Source of the DNA: Kordiimonas pumila
Lineage (GTDB): Bacteria > Pseudomonadota > Alphaproteobacteria > Sphingomonadales > Kordiimonadaceae
DNA length: 64,000 bases
Direction: 5' to 3'
NCBI RefSeq assembly: GCF_015240255.1
Contig: NZ_CP061205.1
Coordinates: 1,137,501-1,201,500, forward strand
The position numbers and the translations under genes are program-made. Below the pieces are notes generated by a model. It made no database searches. It saw only the letters and a program-made list of their open reading frames with translations, and was not told the origin of the DNA. This document shows, piece by piece, positions 58,601 through 62,589 of this stretch (position 1 is its first letter; each line of letters opens with the position of its first letter).

Positions 58601-61273
58601 AAAGTGCAGGCGGTGCAAACAGTGCCAGCTCCTGTGTCCAAAAAAGATGTAAGTGCTTCAGGTATAGCAATTATTGGGGCGTCTGGTGCTTTTCCCAAAT
58701 CCACAACACTGGATGAGTTCTGGCAAAACCTAAGGGACGGCGTGAACTGTATCACCACTGTCCAGCCTGATAGGTTCGACGTTGAAACATATTATCACCC
58801 TGATCAGGCTCACCCCGGCACAACCTATTGTAAATGGGTTGGGCGTTTGGATCATGTGGACGAGTTTGATCCAGCCTTCTTTAACATAACGCCGCGTGAA
58901 GCAACATTGATGGACCCGCAGCAGCGGTTGTTCTTAAAGCATGCGTGGCATGCTATTGAGAATGCCGCGATAGACCCTCTGTCTATGGCCGGGCAAAAGT
59001 GCGGGGTTTATGCCTCTGCCGGGGATAGTGGTTATGGCAATCTTATTCAGGAGAAGAATGCCTATAGCCTCTCTGGTAATTCAGGGTCGATCCTTGCTTC
59101 GCGGATATCATACTTTTTAGATTTACGGGGCCCCAGCTTGGCGATTGATACGGCGTGTTCAAGCTCGCTCGTGGGTATTATTGAGGCGTGTGATGCCTTG
59201 GCAACCCGCCGGTGCGATACGGCGCTTGTGGGCGGTGTTAGTGTGATGATCGGCCCTGATATGTTTATCGATACAAGTAAGGTCAGCATGCTGTCGAAAA
59301 CCGGGCAGTGTTATACATTTGATCAGCGGGCAGATGGGTTTGTACCTGGCGAAGGTGTCGGTGTTGTTATGCTCAAACGCTTAGACGACGCCGTTCGTGA
59401 CGGCGATCCCATTCGTGCGGTTATCAAAGGCTGGGGGACCAATCAAGATGGGCGCACCAATGGAATAACGGCCCCTAACCCTGATGCGCAAGCGGCGTTG
59501 ATGCGAGATGTTTATGACCGCTTTGATATTGATCCGGCCACTATTGGGCTTGTGGAATGCCACGGCACCGGCACGCCCCTTGGTGACCCCATTGAGGTGG
59601 AAGGGCTGACAGAGGCTTTCGCGTCAGTGAAGAAGCACGAAAAAAGCTGCCAATTGGGTTCAGTAAAAAGCAATGTTGGTCATTTGTTGGCGGCAGCGGG
59701 TGTTGCCGGGGCGCTAAAAGGCATGCTGGCACTAGAGCATAAGCAAAAACCACCGCTCATTCATTTCAAAAACTGCAATGAGCATATCGACTTCAGCAAA
59801 ACACCGTTTGATGTGAACACAGATCTTATCGACTGGACAGCCCAGCCTGATGTGCCGCGCCGTGTGGCGGTTAGTTCGTTTGGTTTTAGCGGCACGAATG
59901 CACATATCGTTATGGAGGAAGCACCCGTAAAACAGTCATCTGGTGCTGTGGCCCAACCATTCTTGTTTACCTTGTCTGCAAAGACACCTGACCAGTTGCA
60001 GGTGGCAATAGACGACATAAGCCGTTTTGTTGAGCGTGAAAGTGGCCTGGGTTTGGCCTCTTTTGCTTATAGCTTACAGGTGGGGCGTAGTGACTTTAAG
60101 CACCGTCTTGCGTTTGTCTATCAGAGCCGGGATGACCTTTTGGACAGCCTGTCACGCGCTATGGGGGGCAAGCAGCACGATGATATTTACCGCACAGGTG
60201 CGGGCGGCGATAATAAAGCCTTATTCGACAGCGACAGCGGTATGGCTGCTCTCGCTGAAACTTGGCTGAAATCTGACGATGCAAGTGACTTGCACAAGCT
60301 GGGGAAAATGTGGGTAGAAGGCTTACAAGTGAACTGGCGGGCGGCACCCAAAACGGCGCGCATGGCAACACCGGGCTACCCATTTGAGCGCAAGCGTTAT
60401 TGGGTTAAGGCTCGGGAAAAAGCGGCTGTAGTTTCTTCTGTGAAGGAAAAGCCTGCGCAGATGCCCGCACACCGAGACAGCATAGAAAACCTGAGTGTGC
60501 CTGTGTTTCTAAACGGTCATAGCTCAACAATCATGAGTTTCCCAGAGGTACAGGCAGATTATATGCCGCCGCTTTTGTTGTCGGAGCTTGCAAGAGAAGC
60601 ACTGCAACAGACATCCGGTACTCGTGTTGCTGGCCTGAAGCATTTGATGTGGGGTAACCCGGTTCCGTTTAAAGACCATGAAAGTGCGCTGAATATTGTG
60701 ATATCAGAGGACGATGCGGGACGCTTGTTCCGTGTTGTCTCCGGCGGTGATCAGGCAAGCCCGTACCATCTTGCTGAGGAAATGGCAGATCATGAATTGC
60801 CCGCGCACCCGACTGAGATTACTAAAAACAAAGCTGGTGAGGACATAAGGACGGAACTTCTGGACTTTATGGCACCAGATGCTTGGTCGTCTCGCGGTCT
60901 GGCGGTTATCTCGGCCCGCAAACATGAAAAGTCTATAAGTCTTCATTTGAAGCGGGCACCGCATACGGCGTCGGCAGGGCTGTTCGACGTGCAGTTTTTA
61001 TCCATTGTTACCGCGGTGGGTGCGTTTGTGGAAACTGTGGTGAACGGCGAAGACCTGCAGGCGCAGTCTCTGTCTCTTTTCTCGCTTGAGAACCTTGTTA
61101 GCTACGGCTTGCTGGATGATGAGATGTGGCTCGAGGTTACGCCCGGTTCACTCAGTGAAGGGTATCCAGCCAGCATGGTTTTTTACGGCACTGACCGAAA
61201 AGCGCGGTTACTTTTGAAAAATTTGCACATGGTTCCGGCTGGGGCCAGCACCCCCATAATGTTAAATAGTTAG
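40613..61273 (+). CDS. Trans-AT polyketide synthase, six KS, 6886 residues
   Basis: A giant modular PKS with no AT domains. Order by residue: KS1 10-430, DH 595-870, KR 1060-1310, ACP 1335-1406; KS2 1458-1893, DH-like B 2057-2333, ACP 2340-2420; KS3 2465-2888, KR 3089-3326, ACP 3345-3420; KS4 3469-3900, serine-less ACP-like 3943-4020, C-methyltransferase 4243-4500, ACP 4525-4600; KS5 4654-5073, ECH-a 5273-5506, ECH-b 5516-5779, tandem ACPs with Ser5824 and Ser5929; KS6 6016-6440, DH-like 6605-6886. All six KS keep the Cys and both His. It ends without an ACP, which is supplied by the next PKS. The gene starts with TTG, coupled to AT-ER, and is followed 12 bases later by the flavin monooxygenase gene. 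See the module entries. Confidence 0.96.
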   Translation: MAKARKYPSEPVAIIGTGVRLPQADSLDDFWQHLDAGRSLIRELPSGRFDLNAFLSDPAQGNNAKNVWGGFVEDADCFDAAFFGISPKEASFMDPQQRFALEMAWHALEDAGLKASDVAGSNTGVYMGVCHWDYAELLEKHYAHTDAYMPTGIAYSILANRVSHFFDFHGPSITNDTACAASMTSIYEAVRAIQNGECDMALAGGVNLIWSPNHFSAFSKAGMLSKVGKSQAFDAGADGYVRGEGGAVLLLKPLAQAEADGDNIQGIIRGIGVNHGGRTNSLTVTSPDAQAALIQSVYKAADVEIDSINYIEAHGPGTPLGDPIEITGLKQAFSTLYAERGAEIEPDTCGIGSVKTNIGHLEGAAGVAGIIKVLAALKNEKIPANVGFKSLNRMVDLEGTPFHVLGEPRLWKRSDKPRRAGVSSFGFGGSNAHALIEGYDQGGAATGSDGYEGLHYIPLSAKSKERLHSYASALLKHLDRDHSESRNIANIAYTYQTGREDFEERVVFAVKTPQALQVALRDFISGQENADILLAGSEGVEDGTVRDWLSGKSITWAFHADGGVRRISVPVYPFARDVHWMDVFAARKDTAAVPHPLLHRNISTFDHIAFETVLTGDEPIWSDHHVGGVQILPGTVYAEMIHSSVSLMIQAEGKQLTLHDMVILRPVRAEGETVKLETRLKQAGDNTFDVKIIRRDKTGGETLLVQAQVRLSAIQDIAPVDLGQMAEQMPRTIAAEDCYDILLKSGVDHGPLFRVLKQVKSDGQQVLAQLKLSRRMAASHTSLPLHPHLLDGAIQAWVGLDVDLNGQAAVPFACDAVEVYHPCAPEMWVLVRSSAGQQSGGSSLHLDITLFDKKGVVCVQLKNLVLRAMSEKVDTANPLQDTLLSKLTWQEVSLPSVSQPANTHIRLYAAGQVADAAKASAPRLNATYTAFPAPGAQEISETSSQYFSLMHREIASWMRDGATTDADFVLVLEDGFAEVLTAPVTALLKTATLENPKLRALVIRCAKTTASDTLADIIKAEAAIGGGFREVRYGESGTRFLRKFVPSESLPSPKGLKLDPEAVYWVTGGAGGLGQHFTEWLVANGARNILLTGRSPKISEKAQAWLDEYTQAGLNLMYRPCDMTGISDLQATVEWCTKKVGVLKGIIHAAGVLGDGYIFNQDVADIETVFAPKVDGLVHLDRATSGCALEFMVLCSSVAASFGNSGQALYAGANAFMDAFVHDRNQMVGAGTRAGKTVSIAWPLWADGGMQVDGATLTAMQKRWGIKPLPKEIAKAALSTVIAQETAENHTVMYGDMGDITKFLSGFGADQLPSSVAATVDSSKKVSTVAGTADLKKIAIEHLRDVFADVLQFEPEELRVNRKLEEYGLESISIVEATNKLEENFGPLSKTLLFEFVDIQGLAAYFVENHADALMQQSSAPEADTASQTTEQAAQALKVVEDAPVKISSMAKDADDSHDIAIVGMSLKVSKADDQDTFWQMLKDGIDGFETWPKSRWDHDAILHPERDVLGKTVVKTGAFLDDIDKFDPRYFRISQAEAEIMSPEVRLFLEASVHAFEDAGYSREYIQQAYGGDVAVIMGSMTNEYHLYGFQNMLMRGARASGSYTGTVPNMVSYYYGFTGPSYFLDTMCSASSTCVHEAVHMLRAGRCKMALAGGVSLLLHPQKLIATSQEHFTTKTADVIRGYGVGADGTILGEGVGALVLKTLADAERDGDHIYGVIKGTGISNAGVRNGFTVPSPAQQARAIEEALDDAKIEASSIGYIEGHGSGTALGDPIEVRALTQVYGKAGLALQSCPVGTVKSNVAHLLAASGLAGLAKVLMQFKYGAIAPSLHSAELNPDIPFEKTPFYVPQTLLPWKPQINQHGQPLPRRAGVTSIGAGGMNSHIILEEYIDERPATPRRQEDVLLVLSAMNEDALSRVTEQFCAYLVKAADVPLSDIAYTLQVGKNELPCRLAVTARSHEEAIQKIWSYQSGADRVWYVRSILDQDPPEDADYIERAVAGRQLETVADIWTKGVPVNWRHYNEGHSLRRVSLPNYPFERVHCWYQDYPDAPSVINPLGSKSKLHPFVGQNVSDLSGLAYETALYLEEMQDYVCRAGRDMYINPVVAADVAAALGRVAGLSGDIALEALNVHNPADWQSVTALKYNLETDGAGRLHISALVVAGDKEAVWFEAEIKGQAVPLHQPLDLKSLIASSFEKIEHASLYSEFSKRRLGYGPYLETIESVYKLQDGRYLAQIRNNPPQQDSFKKNMQLDAVALAAANQLFEYVSPGWGAGLQWSLSRAYVAANDITYVLLSPNVQSSYDVAFLTETGLICASFEGVCEGQNILRTASGVEHSLSTETTTELVAQSLKEIAGGILKFPTADIPDRERFHDLGFDSITLTQYAEEINKALAVDISPAIFFDCADIKALSQHLVTRFNPVVGETVKHQPAPAPKVVQEKTQPLANKVHTVAEKRRADDSGDDEIAIIGMAGRFPGADTVDALFARLVAGEDLISDLPLERYEGQLLSHITEADFVKRGGFIGGVDLFDASYFKISPFEAQRLDPQQRLMLETVIHSLDDAGYDKTELPKDTGVFIGVSALDYEALLKASGNKADGYSATGNSLAMVANRVSHFLDIYGPSMSIDTACSSSLVALHQAASAIKQGSCPVAIVGGVNLCLSKDGFEGPLDAGMLSPTGYCHSFGDSADGYVRGEGVAAVILKKYSEAVRDGDNIYGKIIGTAQNHGGHAGSLTAPNVQAQSQLVQTAMQGIDPATISYIEAHGTGTQLGDAVEVSALKQAFETQLGSQKYDAPFVHLGSIKSNIGHLEAAAGLAGVVKVLLAMQHKTLPKSLHCETVNPHLGLGGSPFKLVTETRAWESSADAPRRAGVSSFGFGGGNAHVVLEQAPDSYVATRAKRQATVFNRKSYWLPDADGVTQRPTILTPEWVEKPLSIGALPQDMRRVVLPVNMEVAFTQNAVQHPFQSHNSDVAEKYAGAVKHVWRHLKALIEDQSETQTLVQLLVPDMSEADGYLAGLSAMLETAAIEAPKLQVQYIQSDRRYAPQALADLLENEFASSDKSIRYHAGRRYAQAWTQTSLNVSHSQTLSGVTLITGGLGGVGQGVAAHIAEQTSASALILTGRSELTHDDEAFLAALQAQGVQVDYVRTDIADEHAVQELVTHIIRKYGQLNHIMHCAGVLRDGYIIQKPETDLDITLSAKVVGTVALANATKAMNLDSFVLFSSLAGITGNEGQIDYAAANGFMDAFAASSDGRILSVNWPYWLSGGMVMDQLSQDRLYEQMGQRPMSTKQGLDALKVLACFGQSRAAVIAGEPDKIKHYFAGLMQRNKVALSSDVKVTAHSNAHQKTALIPAVRKHLTSLFAKVSGVDAYDIDGDVLLEEYGIDSLMITRLNRELADIFGALSKTLFFQYKTLNAVADYLVQGKASECEKWVGYVLDSASAIPQADMAPQTAQNPSRFAPKDADAGDAVAIIGISGQYAGGDGLKGFWETLVSDRNVISEIPEDRWPLAGFFESDPDKAIEAGKSYAKWGSFLTGFADFDPLFFKISPRDAAAMDPQERLFLASSWHAMENAGYSPERLKDQTQGQVGVFAGVCKTGYALHGPYESEDGAIVRPATSFASVANRVSHVLDLSGPSMPVDTMCSSSLTAIHEACAYLQKNPHAMAFAGGVNLYLHPSNYTELCAAGMLSPDGLCKSFGAGANGFVPGEGVGCILLKPLSKALADGDYIHAVIRGSAVNHGGHTNGYTVPNPQAQRDVVRMALDAAGVRAEQLSYIEAHGTGTSLGDPIEVEGLTQAFDRDTDSKGFCALGSVKSVFGHLEAAAGIAGLTKVVLQMQQGQLVPTRHVDKVNPNIEFDMTPFKLQRTLEPWGNDTPKIAGISSFGAGGANAHIIIEEAPKSAFTRPSHKTDFEEVIILSAKSRTGLAAQAKQLLDFLGDQSTGSAAVDKVAIIEALLSELSNILKVDKSDLQVDDPLDTLGMEPHHWIMLERWLNHTYDHSIQETSLSAQSSLLDIAASMGASDIPADKRTNASLADIAYTLQVGRQDMECRLAFTARTIGELTDKLGRWLSGDRTDSQIFESEDKPVAAAMKKLLGGDALDSIVSGYWQQKDYDKLLPIWVAGISVDWLALPRACKAKTVPLPTYPFDLQKYWLPRLAGSSAYKGLVTEIAAASGDTVLQDADDRLEARIAVLLKAILADIRPDAITDGYKAWYKAALQLVADDSDTKPFEKAWNDWNTYMPVSAVNLSRIELAEIAFRHLPAVLTGQKKATDVLFPDGSLKAVEAVYKENPIAARFSKHTANGVAAFVRDRVKTAPQQKIKILEIGAGTGGTSKLIFEELMPYADHIDSYCYTDVSRAFLIHAEQQYLSDVSYLKTAILDIEKPTISDEVGAADYDLVVAANVLHATADIVSTLKNVRKMLKPDGVLLLNETSKATLFTHLTFGLLDGWWRFTDAERRIAGTPSLTSASWDAALQEAGFEGISYSGTKEQALGQQIIAARAVGEVVNLPISTAVQTVEKPAPKPEAPSYGSSVESVLKVSLARTLNMPVAKITAGQAFADLGLDSILGAEWVRRIRSDLGIKLDQTALYDFTNLKELTIFVEETWPEACQKTDVQQPSQSIAEATETGPKKTERVEKEAFSTIGMPSKAQQQREPIAIVGMSGRFAGSETIAELWDHLFAGDDLVQPVSRFDLSAYYKDAPKGTYGDKGSFLSRIDTFDSVFFGISGVEATYMDPQQRLFLEEAWKTLEHAGHAGGDIIGSECGVFVGCSHGDYHELFGGDAPGQAFWGNTSSLIPARISYWLDLKGPAVAIDTACSSSLVAVHTACRSIWDGECNMALAGGVFVQSGPRFYRSANQAQMLSPSGNCAAFGEMADGIVPGEAVASVLLRPLSEALADGDTVYGVIIGSGTNQDGATNGITAPSAKSQEKLIRKVQTEYNIDPASIGMVEAHGTGTPLGDPIEFNALNRVFGHRASNGKSIYLGSVKSNIGHATTAAGICGLIRGVMSLHHKMVPPTLHAAKPNPSIAIEDSPFVLNDKPEAWTVENGQKRRFAINSFGFSGTNAHLVVEEPPVDDSVSTDELGPYLFVFSARTPDQLRLQVENCVRCFEADTALKAKDVAYTLMAGRRHFNHRLAVVAGTIDILVQKLSAWLQDSLDDHVLSSVYDPQENQSKADDSLTAQHLIEGVRTSVEQAEDSLKQLAGLYLRGANMPIKDLFLSGFKRVALPTYPLVSKSFWAGELPFEITASEVDVPALPTMKSADGKVTLIDPAKVRSARSYGVPVKVSLAPLRTTAPSDNAGSIMPLATEKYDGIFVARFGVGNCIDLTAFERAIAEAESQQDISAVVVQGLEHCQSVLGPKQKTALLGICKLPVVVVIEEDAVTAGLSLALNADFLVIADGVSISFDSENAQVDAGVLSRRFSKAALQMLSHSKDAVSLQKLTEAGAGFITASASDVVDRAMSLAKQITEAPRISIEALKHHMRRTLPALSYEDSQSREGLLRGMLEQSGQQAEAFPIKDETILLKTDLMYLTKSSDGVLTLQMKDAESSNSFTSSFMDGFEEAFDTVARQSDAKVLVLTGFDSYFAVGGTADGLQKLQEGATSFTDRKVYSLPLECELPVIAAMQGHAVGAGWSMGMTADLVLFANERVYHSNYMWFGFTPGAGATLALPLRLGDDLAREVLFSAREYRGADLKARAPWLKVLPAKDVYNEAKRMAHALVHFTRAELIAAKKQQSQYHRNAISRVFEQELAMHQTTFIGNKRVEERIAEKFAESAGETLEPSQKLTGSMSVDVRRHVLESLAKELMISADEVREDMSFLDLGMDSILAVTWIRSLNEALNTDLPATTVYSSPTVGVMIQKLEGLLPEVSVAEVGEESSQHRNKAEKPAQQSTGLDVDLRQTIVSSLSEELMIDESEIRGDVSFLELGLDSILAVTWIRRLNALLGIDLPATVVYSCPNIEKVLETVAKAMPEKVVAEPVAVKSVCVPEVTEPAQTAPKVQAVQTVPAPVSKKDVSASGIAIIGASGAFPKSTTLDEFWQNLRDGVNCITTVQPDRFDVETYYHPDQAHPGTTYCKWVGRLDHVDEFDPAFFNITPREATLMDPQQRLFLKHAWHAIENAAIDPLSMAGQKCGVYASAGDSGYGNLIQEKNAYSLSGNSGSILASRISYFLDLRGPSLAIDTACSSSLVGIIEACDALATRRCDTALVGGVSVMIGPDMFIDTSKVSMLSKTGQCYTFDQRADGFVPGEGVGVVMLKRLDDAVRDGDPIRAVIKGWGTNQDGRTNGITAPNPDAQAALMRDVYDRFDIDPATIGLVECHGTGTPLGDPIEVEGLTEAFASVKKHEKSCQLGSVKSNVGHLLAAAGVAGALKGMLALEHKQKPPLIHFKNCNEHIDFSKTPFDVNTDLIDWTAQPDVPRRVAVSSFGFSGTNAHIVMEEAPVKQSSGAVAQPFLFTLSAKTPDQLQVAIDDISRFVERESGLGLASFAYSLQVGRSDFKHRLAFVYQSRDDLLDSLSRAMGGKQHDDIYRTGAGGDNKALFDSDSGMAALAETWLKSDDASDLHKLGKMWVEGLQVNWRAAPKTARMATPGYPFERKRYWVKAREKAAVVSSVKEKPAQMPAHRDSIENLSVPVFLNGHSSTIMSFPEVQADYMPPLLLSELAREALQQTSGTRVAGLKHLMWGNPVPFKDHESALNIVISEDDAGRLFRVVSGGDQASPYHLAEEMADHELPAHPTEITKNKAGEDIRTELLDFMAPDAWSSRGLAVISARKHEKSISLHLKRAPHTASAGLFDVQFLSIVTAVGAFVETVVNGEDLQAQSLSLFSLENLVSYGLLDDEMWLEVTPGSLSEGYPASMVFYGTDRKARLLLKNLHMVPAGASTPIMLNS
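40640..44835 (+). other. PKS module 1: KS-DH-KR-ACP
   Basis: KS1 has Cys179 in TACAASM, HGPGTP and NIGHLE. The DH is intact: His624 in DHHVGGVQILP and Asp in LDGAIQAW. The KR has GGAGGLG, Ser in LCSSVAAS and Tyr in QALYAGAN, and carries the Asp (VLGDG) linked to B-type D-alcohol formation. The ACP has Ser1371 in YGLESIS. The module should yield an alpha,beta-unsaturated thioester. It is the first module and lacks a loading domain, so the starter must come from a separate carrier, most simply the ACP at 27022. Confidence 0.9.
44985..47875 (+). other. PKS module 2: KS-B-ACP (branching type)
   Basis: KS2 has Cys1630 in DTMCSASS. The following double-hotdog-like domain (HPFVGQNVSD, YGPYLETIESVY) aligns with DH domains, but the HxxxGxxxxP motif is lost: CRAGRDMYINP stands in its place. 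No KR is present. ACP Ser2380 lies in LGFDSITL. KS plus DH-like plus ACP after an enoyl-forming module is the architecture of branching modules (RhiE-type Michael addition, and glutarimide ring formation). An inactive DH that leaves a ketone is the alternative. Confidence 0.75.
48000..50885 (+). other. PKS module 3: KS-KR-ACP
   Basis: KS3 has canonical DTACSSS (Cys2630). The KR has LITGGLGGVG, FSSLAGITGN and DYAAANGF, with the B-type Asp in VLRDG. ACP Ser3385 lies in YGIDSLM. It should give a beta-hydroxy group, probably of D configuration. Confidence 0.9.
51010..54430 (+). other. PKS module 4: KS-(ACP-like)-cMT-ACP
   Basis: KS4 has Cys3642 in DTMCSSS. In the post-KS region is an ACP-like insert reading LGMEPHHW, with Pro3981 where the pantetheine Ser should be, so it cannot be primed. 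Next is a C-methyltransferase with the SAM motif LEIGAGTGGTS. The ACP has Ser4564 in LGLDSILGAEW, with Trp six residues after the Ser, the flag of beta-branching acceptor ACPs. There is no KR, so an alpha-methyl beta-ketone is expected. Confidence 0.88.
54565..58510 (+). other. PKS module 5: KS-ECH-ECH-ACP-ACP
   Basis: KS5 has DTACSSS (Cys4815). ECH-a (about 56430-57120) is a degenerate crotonase fold lacking clear oxyanion-hole glycines. ECH-b (about 57160-57950) has YFAVGGTADG, QGHAVGAGWSM and FGFTPGAGATLALP, the pattern of PksI-like ECH2 decarboxylases. Two nearly identical ACPs follow, Ser5824 (LGMDSILAVTW) and Ser5929 (LGLDSILAVTW), both with the Trp flag at +6. This is the most likely site of beta-branching. 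Confidence 0.9.
58655..61270 (+). other. PKS module 6, first half: KS-DH-like, split module
   Basis: KS6 has DTACSSS (Cys6182), HGTGTPLGD and NVGHLL. After it lies a diverged DH-like region (FLNGHSSTIMSFPEVQAD to the end) without HxxxGxxxxP. The protein then ends. The matching ACP is at the N-terminus of the next PKS gene, so the module is split across two proteins with the monooxygenase gene between them. Confidence 0.82.
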
Positions 61274-61284
61274 TTGATAAACTT

Positions 61285-62589
61285 ATGACCGATACCTTAA
61301 AAATTGCGATTATTGGTGGTGGCCCAACGGGTCTGGGTGTTAGCCGCGAACTAAAGCAGGCCGGCTTTGATTTTACTATTTATGAAGCTGAATCAGACTT
61401 TGGCGGCGTATGGAATGTGGGCGCCACATCAAGCCGCGCTTACCGGTCACTGCATTTGATTTCGCCGAAATTCAACACGCAGGTGCCGGATTTCCCGATG
61501 CCTGACGATTACCCCGATTATCCAAACCACAAGCAAATGCTGGCGTACATTCGTTCGTTTGCCCGTGAGTTTGGCCTCTATGACCATGCGCGCTTCGGTG
61601 CTGCGGTCACAGAGTTAAAACCAGCCGGGAACCAGTGGTCAGTGTCTACAGTGGGTGGTGAAACAGCGCTGTATGACTTGGTTGTGATCTGTAACGGGCT
61701 TCAACGGGTGCCGCTGTACGCAGAATATCCCGGTACTTATGAGGGTGAGGTGCTGCATGCGAGAGATTATAAATCCTCGCAGCAGGTAATGGATAAGCGT
61801 GTTCTTGTGATTGGCGGCGGTAATTCCGGCTGTGATTTGGCAGTGGACGCATCGCACACTGCTGACTGTGTGTATCACAGCACCCGCCGGGGGTATTATT
61901 ATCAGCCTAAGTTTATCGACGGCAAACCAACGCCGCAGTGGATGATGGAACTGGGTAGTAAGTTTGCTACCAAAGAAGAAACACTCGCCTACATTCAGGA
62001 AGTGTTCCGTATGGCAGGCTTTGATGGAACCGACTACGGCTTGCCGCAGCCAGACTACCCGCTCGATGGTGCCCATCCGGTTATGAACTCGCAGATTTTA
62101 TTCCATATTGCGCACCATGATGTCATCCCCAAGGGGGATGTTAAATCTTACAGTGGCAAAACCGTTACCTTTACTGATGACAGCACTGTCGAGGTTGACC
62201 TTATTCTTCATGCCACCGGATATAAGCGCGATTTCCCGTTCCTAGAAAGTGATCTTCTTGAGTGGAAGGATAATATCCCTGACTTGTTCCTGCATGCAGT
62301 GCCGCGCAATCATGATAATCTCTTATTTATGGGCTATATCAACACGGCAGCTGGGCTGGGTGACGGCATTAAGACCCAAGGAATGTTTGTGAAAAACTAT
62401 GCCCTAGCATACGCGAAAAAATTACCGGGGCTTGAGAAGTTTTTAGAAGCCAAGAAAACGGATCAGCCTGATTTGGGGCAAACCTATTATATCGACTCTT
62501 ACCGTCACAAGTGGGAGGCTGACCTCTGGAAGCTGTTGGGGCATTCACGCCGTTACCGTGAAATGCTGGTTGAGGGCTATAATGACTGA
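61285..62589 (+). CDS. Class B flavin monooxygenase, candidate Baeyer-Villiger enzyme
   Basis: A 434-residue class B FMO. It has the FAD Rossmann motif IIGGGPTGLG near 10, FGGVWNVG, the FMO fingerprint GEVLHARDYK near 154-163, the NADPH motif IGGGNSGCD near 178 and LHATGYKRDFPF. In oocydin and pederin clusters such enzymes are encoded between PKS genes and act on ACP-bound chains, inserting oxygen or cutting the chain. Here it lies exactly at the split module: 12 bases after the giant PKS and overlapping the next PKS by 8 bases. Its partner is probably the ACP at 62740-62960. Confidence 0.9.
   Translation: MTDTLKIAIIGGGPTGLGVSRELKQAGFDFTIYEAESDFGGVWNVGATSSRAYRSLHLISPKFNTQVPDFPMPDDYPDYPNHKQMLAYIRSFAREFGLYDHARFGAAVTELKPAGNQWSVSTVGGETALYDLVVICNGLQRVPLYAEYPGTYEGEVLHARDYKSSQQVMDKRVLVIGGGNSGCDLAVDASHTADCVYHSTRRGYYYQPKFIDGKPTPQWMMELGSKFATKEETLAYIQEVFRMAGFDGTDYGLPQPDYPLDGAHPVMNSQILFHIAHHDVIPKGDVKSYSGKTVTFTDDSTVEVDLILHATGYKRDFPFLESDLLEWKDNIPDLFLHAVPRNHDNLLFMGYINTAAGLGDGIKTQGMFVKNYALAYAKKLPGLEKFLEAKKTDQPDLGQTYYIDSYRHKWEADLWKLLGHSRRYREMLVEGYND

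Noticed and set aside
42845-61100. Many frames of 60-200 codons on the minus strand across the giant PKS
   Set aside because: They are shadows of a GC-rich coding strand with strong family matches in the plus-strand frame.
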